64,000 bases of DNA, from the NCBI RefSeq assembly GCF_000730245.1, contig NZ_CP004403.1, forward strand, positions 1,240,001 to 1,304,000, read 5' to 3'. Of this stretch, positions 36,208 through 44,789 are shown piece by piece. The notes under the pieces were generated by a model. That model had not been told where the DNA came from and made no database searches. It saw nothing but the letters and a program-made list of their open reading frames with translations. The translations under genes and the position numbers were made by a program. Source of the stretch: an endosymbiont of Acanthamoeba sp. UWC8 (GTDB taxonomy: Bacteria > Pseudomonadota > Alphaproteobacteria > Rickettsiales > Midichloriaceae). Within the stretch, counting starts at the first letter, position 1. Each line of letters starts with the position of its first letter.

Positions 36208-37110
36208 TTAAGCCTCACCGATAATCTTTATTTCCTCTTCTAATTTAATACCACAAATAGTTAGTACTCTTGACTGCACTTCTTTAATTAAGCTTTCCAA
36301 ATCATGTGCAGTAGCATCGCCCATATTTATAAAAAAATTACAATGCATTTCGGATACTTGAGCGCCACCAATACGCAGGCCTCTACAACCTGCTTTATCT
36401 ACCAATTGCCAGGCTTTATCACCTCGCATAGGGTTTTTAAATGTTGAACCGCTGGTTTTAGTTTTTATAGGTTGGGTTGATGACCTTTGGCTTTGAATCT
36501 CATCAATCTTTTCAGCGATCTTTTCTATTTCACCCGGTTTTCCTTGAAATTTAGCTTCTGTAAAAATCCAATCATTGCTTAAATTTTTACCACGATAATA
36601 ATAACCTATTTCTTCAGCTTTAAAGGTTTTTACCTCGCCGGATTTTAGGTTAACTGCGGTTGCCTCAATCAATACTGATGCAGTATCATTACCGTAAGCA
36701 CCTGCATTCATAGCAAGCGCTCCTCCGACTGTCCCTGGAATACCGGAAAAGAACTCCAGTCCGGTGATCGCTGCTTCTCTGGTGTATAAAGCGAGATTTA
36801 AATCCAGAACTGCTGCACCCGCCGTAATTATACAGTCAGTATTATGTTCTATATAGTTAAAGCCTCTGCCGAGCCTAATTACTACACCTCCGATTCCTCC
36901 GTCCCTCACCAATAGATTAGAGCCGACTCCTATTATATTAATTGCTAAACCAAGAGGTTGGCTTTTTAAAAACAGCTCTAAATCTTGTAGATCTTCCGGG
37001 ATGAACAAAACTTCAGCTTTGCCTCCTACCCCGAACCAGCACATTTTAGCTAATTCCGCCTGCTCTCTATATTTTCCTTTAACAATTGGTAATCTCGAGA
37101 TAATAGTCAT
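36208..37110 (-). CDS. murB: UDP-N-acetylenolpyruvoylglucosamine reductase
   Basis: FAD enzyme that completes UDP-MurNAc for peptidoglycan, 300 residues. The FAD-binding domain has NIIGVGSNLLVRDGGIGG and the GIPGTVGGALAMNAGAYG block (about 125-143). The C-terminal part has YYYRGKNL, KTSGSTFKNP (the catalytic Ser lies in the GST) and, near the end, the Glu of GVQ-like EEIKIIGEA. This is the short type II MurB. It follows prfB by five bases on the same strand. Confidence 0.96.
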   Translation of the reverse strand: MTIISRLPIVKGKYREQAELAKMCWFGVGGKAEVLFIPEDLQDLELFLKSQPLGLAINIIGVGSNLLVRDGGIGGVVIRLGRGFNYIEHNTDCIITAGAAVLDLNLALYTREAAITGLEFFSGIPGTVGGALAMNAGAYGNDTASVLIEATAVNLKSGEVKTFKAEEIGYYYRGKNLSNDWIFTEAKFQGKPGEIEKIAEKIDEIQSQRSSTQPIKTKTSGSTFKNPMRGDKAWQLVDKAGCRGLRIGGAQVSEMHCNFFINMGDATAHDLESLIKEVQSRVLTICGIKLEEEIKIIGEA

Positions 37111-37115
37111 TTGTT

Positions 37116-38247
37116 TTATTCAGTATCAAATTGCGGTTCCAAACCTTGGCCGGACATTTTAGCTTCAAGGCTCCTTAATATAAATTCATCAAGCTCACCA
37201 TCCAGTACCGCGGAAGGTTCAGGAGAAGAATAGCCGGTTCTTAGGTCTTTAACCATTTGGTATGGTTGCAGTACATATGAACGAATTTGATGCCCCCACC
37301 CGATATCGGTTTTTGCTGCATTCATCTGGTTGATCTTCTCTTCTTTCTTCTTAAGTTCACGCTCATAAAGCCTGGATTTCAACATTGACATGCATTCATC
37401 ACGATTTCTATGCTGCGATCTGTTCGTTTGTGATGAAACCACGATTCCGCTCGGTATATGAGTAATTCTTACCGCACTATCCGTGGTATTTACGTGTTGC
37501 CCCCCGGCGCCTGAAGAACGAAAAGTATCTATCCTTAAATCTGATTCATTTATGCTAATTTCAATAGAATCGTCAATCACCGGGAAGACCCATGCGCTTG
37601 CAAAGCTGGTGTGCCTTTTGCCGGCTGCATTAAATGGAGAGATTCTAACTAGTCTATGTACCCCGCTCTCTGTCTTCAACCAACCGTAAACATTTTCTCC
37701 CGTAATTTTCATGGTAACAGTTTTAATTCCGGCTTCTTCCCCGGCAAGATAATCTACAAGTTCAATTTTAAACTTATGCTTCTCAGCCCATCTCGTATAC
37801 ATTCTATAAAGTATCGAAGCCCAATCATGGCTTTCCGTTCCTCCGGCACCCGAGTGAATCTCTAAAAATGCATCATTATGATCCGCTTCTCCTGAAAATA
37901 AGCATTCAATTTCTTTTTGCTTTGCTGATTTTTCTAATACTAGAAGCTCTTTTTTTACTTCATTAATAGTACTTTGGTCATTATCTAATTCACTAAGTAC
38001 AAAAAGCTCTATAAGGTTAGCTGTTTCTTTTTCGATATGTTTAACTGTAGCTATTGAGTTTTCCAAGTAGCTTTTTTCTCGCAGCAACTTTTGCGCTTTA
38101 GCAGTATTATTCCATAACTCAGGGTCTTCGCATTCTTTAGTTAAATTAGTGAGGCGAGCTTCAGCATTGTCCCAGTCAAAGATACCTCCTAAGAAGCGAG
38201 ATAGACTTCTCAATATTGCTTTTTACAATTGCAAGCTCGAACTCCAT
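37116..38247 (-). CDS. prfB: Peptide chain release factor 2, with programmed +1 frameshift
   Basis: RF2 terminates at UGA and UAA. The gene begins at the ATG at 38247 (AGGA ribosome site) and reads MEFELAIVKSNIEK up to residue 23. It then meets an in-frame TGA (38178-38176), and +1 slippage at CTT TGA C continues as DWDNAEARL in the frame of the main body; the product is about 376 residues. The stop-codon recognition motif and the GGQ motif (SGAGGQHVNTTDSAVRI) are intact, as is the GGTESHDW domain. The site is very like the E. coli one. murB follows five bases later. Confidence 0.96.
38175..38190 (-). promoter_or_regulatory. prfB programmed +1 frameshift site
   Basis: On the coding strand AGGAGG (38190-38185), a three-base TAT spacer, then CTT TGA C. 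The internal Shine-Dalgarno pushes the ribosome forward at the slow UGA so that it reads GAC. When RF2 is scarce, more frameshifting makes more RF2. This is the classic autoregulatory loop. Confidence 0.93.
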
Positions 38248-38396
38248 AAATTCCTAAATAGAAAATCATTAAATCTTAGTTGAACTTTACCACCATAAAG
38301 AGCAATAGACAAGTTGAATAAGGAATCTATTGTCTTAAAGCTTAGTTTCAATTAAAATGCAAAAACATTATATGAACTAATTATCAAAATATCCCA

Positions 38397-39731
38397 ATGG
38401 CTAAACTCTATATTAAAACCTACGGTTGCCAGATGAATGTTTATGACTCGGTGAAGATGGGTGATTTGTTGAAACCCCATGGCTTTGAGCTAAGCGAAGA
38501 ACCAGAAAATGCTGATTTAGTTATTCTTAACACTTGTCATATTAGAGAGAAAGCAACTGACAAAGTTTATTCAGAGCTTGGAAGGATAAGAAAAGGCAAG
38601 GAAGAAAAGGCTGCAAAAGGTGAAAACATGATGATTGCGGTTGCCGGTTGTGTAGCTCAAGCTGAGGGTGAGGAAATTTTTAAGCGCGCGCCGTATGTTG
38701 ATATAGTAGTCGGCCCTCAATCTTATCAAAATCTGCCGGAGTTAATCGAAAAAGCTAAGAGAAAAACCGGCTGGGCAATAGATTTAGAGTTTCCGCTTAA
38801 CTCTAAATTTGATTCTTTACCTGAAGAATCGGGAGAGAGAGGAGTAACTGCATTTTTAACCGTACAGGAAGGCTGCGATAAATTTTGTAGTTTCTGCTGC
38901 GTGCCGTTTACCAGAGGAGCCGAATACTCCAGACCGGTACCAGAAATTTATAGAGAAGCATTAAGACTTGTCTCCTTAGGAGTTAAAGAAATTACTTTGC
39001 TCGGGCAAAACGTAAGTGCATATCATGCTGAAATGGAAAACGGAGAAATTTGGGGATTAGGCAAACTTATAAAAAGGTTAGCTGAAATAGATAAACTGGA
39101 AAGAATAAGATACACTACCTCCCACCCTAATGATATGCTTGATGAGAATTTAATGGAGATGCACGCTAATCATTCTAAAGTAATGCCGTTTTTACATCTT
39201 CCCGTGCAATCAGGCTCGGATAGCATCTTAAAAGCTATGAATAGAAAGCATGATAGAAAATATTATTTTGAAGTTATTGCTAAGTATAGAGAGATTTGCC
39301 CGGATATAGCGTTTTCTTCCGACTTTATCGTTGGTTACCCCGGCGAAACCAACCAAGATTTTGAAGATACTTTAGATTTAATAAGACAGGTAAATTTTGC
39401 GCTTTCTTACTCGTTTAAATATAGCCCTCGTCCCGGAACAGCCGCTGCGGTGCTTGAGAACCAAATTCCAGAAGAAGTTAAAACTGAACGACTTAATATA
39501 CTACAGGAATTATTAAACCAACAACATCTTGAGTATAATAAAAGCAAAGCAAATTCAATAATGCCTGTGTTGATTGACGGTAAGAGTAGGCAGCAAAATA
39601 GGTATCACGGAAAAACACCTTACCTACAAACAGTTCTGGTTGAGTACAATGATGATAGTATAATCGGAACTACCGTAAATGTTAAAATAGAAAAAGCTAC
39701 TCAAAATAGTCTTTATGGTTTAATTATATAA
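38397..39731 (+). CDS. miaB: tRNA-2-methylthio-N6-dimethylallyladenosine synthase
   Basis: Radical-SAM methylthiotransferase that modifies A37 of tRNAs reading UNN codons, 444 residues. The N-terminal UPF0004 domain has its three cluster cysteines in [16 protein letters not shown] and VAGCVAQ. The radical SAM cluster is [11 protein letters not shown] (Cys-x3-Cys-x2-Cys, about residue 160), and a C-terminal TRAM domain closes the chain. It is divergent from prfB, and its AUG has no strong ribosome site. The second-cluster cysteines distinguish it from MtaB-like relatives only in context. Confidence 0.95.
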   Translation: MAKLYIKTYGCQMNVYDSVKMGDLLKPHGFELSEEPENADLVILNTCHIREKATDKVYSELGRIRKGKEEKAAKGENMMIAVAGCVAQAEGEEIFKRAPYVDIVVGPQSYQNLPELIEKAKRKTGWAIDLEFPLNSKFDSLPEESGERGVTAFLTVQEGCDKFCSFCCVPFTRGAEYSRPVPEIYREALRLVSLGVKEITLLGQNVSAYHAEMENGEIWGLGKLIKRLAEIDKLERIRYTTSHPNDMLDENLMEMHANHSKVMPFLHLPVQSGSDSILKAMNRKHDRKYYFEVIAKYREICPDIAFSSDFIVGYPGETNQDFEDTLDLIRQVNFALSYSFKYSPRPGTAAAVLENQIPEEVKTERLNILQELLNQQHLEYNKSKANSIMPVLIDGKSRQQNRYHGKTPYLQTVLVEYNDDSIIGTTVNVKIEKATQNSLYGLII

Positions 39732-39777
39732 TAATTAGCTACTTACGTATTTATTTAAAATATTTAGGGGTTGCATG

Positions 39778-39805
39778 TTGCATTGCACAAAAAATATGCT
39801 ATGAT
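39778..39805 (+). promoter_or_regulatory. Candidate sigma-70 promoter of the phasin gene
   Basis: TTGCAT (39778-39783), a 16-base spacer, and TATGAT (39800-39805, 5 of 6). It lies 36 bases before the ATG. Confidence 0.5.
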
Positions 39806-39840
39806 AAATTTATAAAATAAATACTAATAATGGGTATATC

Positions 39841-40263
39841 ATGGTAGCTAACAACTTTAAAAACTCTTTTACAAATTTTATGGGTAATTTCCAACCGATG
39901 GATTTAAACATATTTAAAGGAACAGTAAGCAAAAATGTGGAAGCTTTAACTGCTGCCAACCAAGTTTGGATGGAAGGAATGCAAGCTGCATCTAGAAGAA
40001 ATACGGAAATAGCTCAAAATTCCGCACAAAAGAGCTTTGAATGTTTAAAAGATTGCTCTGTAAACCCGAATATGCAGGAAATGCAACAAGCTCATTCGAA
40101 TTGCATGAATGATGTTATACATAACTTTACAAGCAATGTACGTGAAATGATGGAGATGTCTTCAAAAGCCTCTCTTGAAGTTTTTGATATTTTAAATAAA
40201 AGAGCTTCTGATGCAGTAAACGAAATGTGCTTAGTTTGCCAACCGCAAAAGGCCGGAAAATAA
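39841..40263 (+). CDS. Phasin-family protein
   Basis: A 140-residue helical protein of the phasin family (coating of polyhydroxyalkanoate granules). An N-terminal lead with FKNSFTNFMG is followed by helices rich in Ala, Met, Asn and Gln (VSKNVEALTAANQVWMEGMQ, about 38-57) and a C-terminal region ending in two cysteines. Such phasins coat granules or, when no polymer is made, have been proposed to act as chaperone-like proteins. It has its own candidate promoter and a strong terminator, so it is a single-gene unit. bdhA lies 2 kb downstream, which supports a hydroxybutyrate link. Confidence 0.85.
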   Translation: MVANNFKNSFTNFMGNFQPMDLNIFKGTVSKNVEALTAANQVWMEGMQAASRRNTEIAQNSAQKSFECLKDCSVNPNMQEMQQAHSNCMNDVIHNFTSNVREMMEMSSKASLEVFDILNKRASDAVNEMCLVCQPQKAGK

Positions 40264-40296
40264 GTTTATAATCTTTAAAGGTTATTACTAATATTC

Positions 40297-40333
40297 AAAA
40301 CTCCTAAGGCATTGTTTCTTAGGAGTTTTTTTT
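40297..40333 (+). terminator. Intrinsic terminator after the phasin gene
   Basis: AAAACTCCTAAG (40297-40308) pairs with CTTAGGAGTTTT (40318-40329) around a nine-base loop, followed by further T. It starts 34 bases after the stop. Confidence 0.9.
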
Positions 40334-40472
40334 ATATAATCCTACTAATAAAACAAATTTAGTATTTATGCTTTTGTAATTGCGACTTAATACAATTAAC
40401 TTGATTTTACTATACAACTAACAATAGATTTATTACAAATTTGTTATTAGTTAATAATTATAAAGTATTAGT

Positions 40473-41576
40473 ATGAAGCAAGGTTTAACAAATTTAAGTA
40501 ATAACCAAAGAATTGAAGCAATTAAACATCATTACTCAAAGTTTAATGTACAAGAAGGTTATGACAAGACACTATTTAGTAAAACTTTTATATCCGCTTG
40601 TATTGATGGTAACATCGAAGTAGTTAATCATTTATTATCTTTGACCAGCAAAGAATTTCAGGAAGAAATGATTTACTCTCATGGAAATTTTGCTTTTATA
40701 GCGGCATGTGTTTGTGGTAATAAAGAAATAGTGCAACTGCTGTTGGATCTTACTCCTGACCAAACAAAAAGAGAGGAGATGATTCATGCACACGATAATA
40801 GGGGTTTTATTGGTGCATGCGCTAGTGGTAATAAAGAAATAGTGCAACTGCTGCTGGATATTACTCCTGACCAAACAAAAAGAGAGGTGATGATTCATGC
40901 TCAGGAAGATTTAATGTTTATAGAGGCCGTTAGATATAACCATATAGAAATAGTTGAGCTATTACTAGAATCAACTCCTGATCAAAATAAAAAAGAGGAA
41001 ATGATTCAAGCATGGGGTAATCAGGTTTTTCTAGCAAATGCTCAGAGCGGTAATGCAAAAATATTTGATTTAATACTCGAACATGTTTCCGATAACAAGA
41101 GAGATGAAATATTAAGCCATGCTAAAACAGATCTTGTCCTAACAACCGCTGCCAATCATGGATATACAAAACTTTTAAATAAACTATTGGAACTTATTCC
41201 GGAACCAAAAAGAAGCGAAACTATCAATAATTATAAGCTTGAGCCATATATGGACATGGAAAAGCATTTTAGGATTGCTCAAGAGTTAGCCAATTTAAAA
41301 TTAGTTTGTAAAGATGTCCAGCAACGATTGGAAACACAACTGCAAAATAGGAATAATATACCATGCGAACTCACTCGTTTTATTTTATCTTTTGCTACAG
41401 ATGCAGCAAATGTGGATCATATGAACAGAGTAAGCGATATTATGAGTAAAGTAACTGAACAAGCTAAGTTTTGTATATTTCCTAAATCTCAAATTAAATC
41501 TCATAATAGAGGTAGCTTTGTACGTCAAATGATTGAGCAAAAGCTAGATTCTGATACACAACATTTAGGATTCTAA
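40473..41576 (+). CDS. Ankyrin-repeat protein, possible host-directed effector
   Basis: A 367-residue protein with about six ankyrin-like repeats from residue 39 to 260. The repeat is about 37 residues (GNKEIVQLLLDLTPDQTK and similar), slightly longer than the usual 33. Two neighbouring copies are nearly identical in DNA. The C-terminal third is different: a helical stretch with LKLVCKDVQQRLETQ, an IPCELTRFILSFA segment that resembles short F-box or PRANC-like helices, and a basic end. Ankyrin proteins are common secreted effectors of intracellular bacteria, but no secretion signal is visible and none is proven here. The F-box likeness is an impression only. Confidence 0.8.
   Translation: MKQGLTNLSNNQRIEAIKHHYSKFNVQEGYDKTLFSKTFISACIDGNIEVVNHLLSLTSKEFQEEMIYSHGNFAFIAACVCGNKEIVQLLLDLTPDQTKREEMIHAHDNRGFIGACASGNKEIVQLLLDITPDQTKREVMIHAQEDLMFIEAVRYNHIEIVELLLESTPDQNKKEEMIQAWGNQVFLANAQSGNAKIFDLILEHVSDNKRDEILSHAKTDLVLTTAANHGYTKLLNKLLELIPEPKRSETINNYKLEPYMDMEKHFRIAQELANLKLVCKDVQQRLETQLQNRNNIPCELTRFILSFATDAANVDHMNRVSDIMSKVTEQAKFCIFPKSQIKSHNRGSFVRQMIEQKLDSDTQHLGF
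40714..40935 (+). repeat. Two tandem 111-base copies inside the ankyrin gene
   Basis: Each copy begins GTGGTAATAAAGAAATAG (40714 and 40825). About 75 bases match with only three differences (GTTGGATC vs GCTGGATA; GAGGAG vs GAGGTG) before the units diverge. The spacing of 111 bases equals one 37-residue repeat, which suggests recent duplication. Confidence 0.85.
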
Positions 41577-41713
41577 ACATTATTTTAAAACATGAGGGTT
41601 TTTTTATACTCCCCCGAGATTACTTTAATTAATGCTGATATAATTATTTATCAAATAATTATACATATAGGGTAAGAACCTCTATATGATCCATATTTAA
41701 TCAACCGAATAAA

Positions 41714-42100
41714 TTAATTACAAAATGCAGTGCACACTTTAAAAGATTGAATTTGTCCGCCACAATTAGTATGACAGTAATCTCTGTTCTGTTCACATCT
41801 CATTTTACAGTCGTAATCCGAACACGATCTAGGAGATATTGGAAAATCATTAAAGTTATCCGAGTTTTTACTATTTTGTTTAATAATAGTTTCAGTATAG
41901 CGCTTAATATCTTCTACCGTCTGGCAGTTTGCTTTATCCTGCTCGCATCTGAAATAACAATTATTAAGCTCGGTTAAACATTGATTTGCGCAAAACCTTC
42001 CGGCCTCGGTTTGTGGAGGTATATAATTTTTCCTTGTCTCATACATAGGTCCACATGCTGAAAGAGCTAAGAGTACTATAATACAAAATATTTTTTTCAT
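41714..42100 (-). CDS. Cysteine-rich putative lipoprotein
   Basis: A 128-residue protein with a short signal sequence and a lipobox LSAC (Cys about residue 16), so it is probably anchored in a membrane after lipidation. The mature part is rich in cysteines, with CANQCLTELNNCYFRCEQ, SCSDYDCKMRCEQNRDYC and CGGQIQSFKVCTAFC, which suggests disulfide-bonded or metal-binding folds. I do not recognise the family. The gene stands alone on the minus strand between the ankyrin gene and bdhA. Confidence 0.65.
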   Translation of the reverse strand: MKKIFCIIVLLALSACGPMYETRKNYIPPQTEAGRFCANQCLTELNNCYFRCEQDKANCQTVEDIKRYTETIIKQNSKNSDNFNDFPISPRSCSDYDCKMRCEQNRDYCHTNCGGQIQSFKVCTAFCN

Positions 42101-42302
42101 ATCCGAAAAAACTAATTATTAATTTTAAACAATTTTACAGTAAGCCGTAGCCTAACACAATATAGAAGTTTTTTAAAATTTAAATAATTTAAAGATTATT
42201 AATTGTTTATTATAAATATTAATTATATTACAATAATATTAAGGAGATATATTTTAATTATTTTAAATAAATAATTAAATAAAACTGAAAAAAGGGGGAT
42301 AT

Positions 42303-43085
42303 ATGGTAGAAGGAAAAGTTGCGCTTATAACAGGGTCAACAAGCGGGATAGGGTTAGGCATCGCACACAAACTTGCTGAAATGGGCTCTAATATTATGCT
42401 AAACGGCTTAGGGAAGGCAGAAGATGTTGAAAAGCTAAAAACCGACTTATCAAAAGAATTTAATATTAAGGTTTCTTATTCATCCGCTGATATGAGTAAA
42501 CCCGAACAAATTAGAGAAATGATTAAACAAACTGAAGTTGAATTAGGTGGCTTGGATATACTGGTAAATAACGCCGGAATTCAATTTGTTTCCCCTATAG
42601 AAGAATTTCCAGATGATAAATGGGATGCTATTTTAGCCATAAATTTATCAAGTGCTTTTCATACGATTAAGGCTGCTTTACCCGGTATGAAAAAAAGAAA
42701 ATTCGGAAGAATTATAAATATAGCTTCCGCCCATGGCCTGGTTGCTTCAGCGAACAAGGGAGCATATGTTGCAGCTAAGCACGGCATAGTAGGCCTAACT
42801 AAAGTAGTCGCTCTTGAAAATGCTATTCTGAATGTTACTTGCAATGCAATTTGCCCGGGATGGGTACATACCCCCCTCGTTCAAAAACAAATAGAAGATA
42901 GAGCTAAAAATGAAGGCATTACAATTGATGAAGCAACTCAAAATTTACTTAGTGAGAAGCAACCTTCGCTAAGGTTCACCACAATTGAAGATATAGGAAA
43001 TACGGTTTTATTTTTATGTAGTGAAGCAGGAAGATCGATTACCGGAACAGCACTTCCGGTTGATGGCGGATGGACAGCACGCTAA
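42303..43085 (+). CDS. bdhA: 3-hydroxybutyrate dehydrogenase
   Basis: Short-chain dehydrogenase that interconverts 3-hydroxybutyrate and acetoacetate with NAD, 260 residues. The Rossmann motif TGSTSGIGLGIAHKLAEMG is at the N-terminus, then NNAGIQFVSP. The catalytic set is in ASAHGLVASANKGAYVAAK (Ser, Tyr, Lys, about 141-159), and the block ICPGWVHTPLVQKQI is characteristic of BDH. A strong AAAGGGGG ribosome site precedes the ATG. A patatin gene follows 28 bases later. The same bdhA plus patatin pair is known as a virulence-related operon in Legionella. Confidence 0.93.
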   Translation: MVEGKVALITGSTSGIGLGIAHKLAEMGSNIMLNGLGKAEDVEKLKTDLSKEFNIKVSYSSADMSKPEQIREMIKQTEVELGGLDILVNNAGIQFVSPIEEFPDDKWDAILAINLSSAFHTIKAALPGMKKRKFGRIINIASAHGLVASANKGAYVAAKHGIVGLTKVVALENAILNVTCNAICPGWVHTPLVQKQIEDRAKNEGITIDEATQNLLSEKQPSLRFTTIEDIGNTVLFLCSEAGRSITGTALPVDGGWTAR

Positions 43086-43113
43086 AACAAGCTAAAATAT
43101 AGGAAAAAAGATT

Positions 43114-44151
43114 ATGGAGAAGAAACAAAAAATAGTTCATATGGCTCTACAAGGCGGAGGTGCACATGGAGCTTTTGCCTGGGGGGTATTGGATAAGATA
43201 CTTGAAGACGGGCGCTTATCAGTTGACGGCATGTGTGCAACAAGTGCAGGTTCTATGAATGCCGTGGTTTATGCATACGGTAAAATGAAAGGGGGAAGAG
43301 AGGGGGCGAGAGAAGCACTACATAATTTTTGGTATAATATTAGCCAATCAGTCGGATCGCTTGCTCCTAAATTCCCTCCTTTTTTTAATGATATATTGAA
43401 AAAATGGACTTTTAATCTATTTGATGCGATGAGCCATGTAGTTTCTCCATATCAATTTAACCCTAATAATGTAAACGTTATTCGGGACGTGCTTGAGAAA
43501 ACGGTTAACTTTGAAGAAATGAAATCATGCAACTGCACTAAGCTATTTATTAGTGCGACCAATGTTCGTACCGGCAAAGTTAAAGTATTTGATAATAAAG
43601 AATTATCCCTGGATGTAATACTCGCTTCAGCATGTTTGCCTTATTTGTTCCATTCGGTAAAAATAAAAAACGAATACTATTGGGACGGCGGCTATATTGG
43701 AAACCCTGCAATTTTCCCTCTATTTTACGAAGGCACTACCAGAGACGTAATTGTTGTGCATATTAACCCTATAGTTCGTAGCAAACTCCCGACCGAAGCA
43801 AGCGAAATTATGAACCGGATTAATGAAATTACTTTTAATGCTTCTTTATTGCATGAGTTTAGGGCGGTCGCTTTTGTTAATAAAATGATTGAAGAAGGAT
43901 GGATAAAAGATGAGTACCAGCACAAACTACGCCATATTCTTATGCACTCAATACGTGCTGATGAGGCTTTGCATGATTTTGATATCTCAACAAAATTTGA
44001 TGCGAGTTGGATATCATTAACCAACCTTCGTGACTTAGGGCGCATAGAGGCAGAGAGTTGGTTAGAAAAGAATTTTGATAAAATAGGCAAAAAGTCTTCA
44101 GTTAATCTTAAAAAAGAAATTCTTGAAGGTGGTGATAATCATATCGACTAA
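43114..44151 (+). CDS. Patatin-like phospholipase (PatD-like)
   Basis: Lipid acyl hydrolase of the patatin family, 345 residues. The oxyanion loop is GGGAHGAFAWGVLD near the N-terminus. The nucleophile serine is in CATSAGSMNAV (about residue 45), a variant of G-x-S-x-G with Ala in the first position, and the catalytic Asp is in DGGYIGNPAI. There is no signal sequence. It is the likely second gene of a bdhA operon. In amoeba-infecting Legionella the matching pair is bdhA-patD, so the role may be host lipid or PHB metabolism; that is inference. Confidence 0.88.
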   Translation: MEKKQKIVHMALQGGGAHGAFAWGVLDKILEDGRLSVDGMCATSAGSMNAVVYAYGKMKGGREGAREALHNFWYNISQSVGSLAPKFPPFFNDILKKWTFNLFDAMSHVVSPYQFNPNNVNVIRDVLEKTVNFEEMKSCNCTKLFISATNVRTGKVKVFDNKELSLDVILASACLPYLFHSVKIKNEYYWDGGYIGNPAIFPLFYEGTTRDVIVVHINPIVRSKLPTEASEIMNRINEITFNASLLHEFRAVAFVNKMIEEGWIKDEYQHKLRHILMHSIRADEALHDFDISTKFDASWISLTNLRDLGRIEAESWLEKNFDKIGKKSSVNLKKEILEGGDNHID

Positions 44152-44252
44152 ACTAAAGTTAAAATTATAAAAAAACCGCTGCTAATTAAATTTTTAAGCT
44201 ATAAGCCTTGCAAAGATTCATTCACTTATGGTATATATTATTTCACAAATAT

Positions 44253-44339
44253 GCGGCTGTGGTGGAATTGGTAGACACGCAACGTTGAGGTCGTTGTTCC
44301 TGAAAGGGATTGAAAGTTCAAGTCTTTTCAGCCGCACCA
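44253..44339 (+). tRNA. tRNA-Leu (anticodon GAG)
   Basis: Acceptor GCGGCTG (44253-44259) pairs with CAGCCGC (44329-44335), and the discriminator A is followed by an encoded CCA (44337-44339). The D arm is TGGTGGAATTGGTAGACACG. The anticodon loop TTGAGGT sits between CAACG and CGTTG, with GAG at 44287-44289, reading CUC and CUU. A long variable arm and a normal T arm (AAGTTCAAGTC) complete a class II leucine tRNA. It lies between the patatin gene and erpA on the same strand. Confidence 0.95.
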
Positions 44340-44362
44340 TTTAGGGGTTATGCTTTTTATAT

Positions 44363-44695
44363 ATGGTTCAAGATTTTACATTAAGTGAAGCTGCTGCTAG
44401 AAGAATTCTTAGGCTTAAAGAGTTAGAAGGTGATCCTAACTTAAAATTAAGGATAGGAGTCTTAGGGGGTGGTTGCTCGGGTTTTCAATACCAATTCGTG
44501 CTTGATGCTACACCTTCACCACAAGATACGACTTACTCTTTAAACGGTGCAGAGGTATTGATTGATGATATGTCTTTAGAACTTTTAAAAGGTTCTATGC
44601 TGGATTTTGAAGAGGATTTAGGAAGTGCAAGCTTCGTAATAAAGAATCCTAATGCGGCTGCAAAATGCGGTTGTGGCAATTCTTTTTCAGTTTAA
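44363..44695 (+). CDS. erpA: A-type iron-sulfur carrier (ErpA-like)
   Basis: Late-acting Fe-S carrier, 110 residues. The three cysteines of the HesB/IscA fold are in LGGGCSGFQYQF (about residue 38) and the C-terminal KCGCGNSF (CGC). The ErpA-type insertion block reads DDMSLELLKGSMLDF. It stands 26 bases behind tRNA-Leu. A second carrier, iscA, is in the isc cluster at 54637; the ErpA assignment is based on length and the VLIDDMS block. Confidence 0.85.
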   Translation: MVQDFTLSEAAARRILRLKELEGDPNLKLRIGVLGGGCSGFQYQFVLDATPSPQDTTYSLNGAEVLIDDMSLELLKGSMLDFEEDLGSASFVIKNPNAAAKCGCGNSFSV

Positions 44696-44789
44696 TTATA
44701 TTAGTTGAAATTCCTAACCATTTTGCTATTTGAGCATGCAGTGATAACTTAAGAAATGGCTACTTATACAGAATATACGCTTTTAAAAT

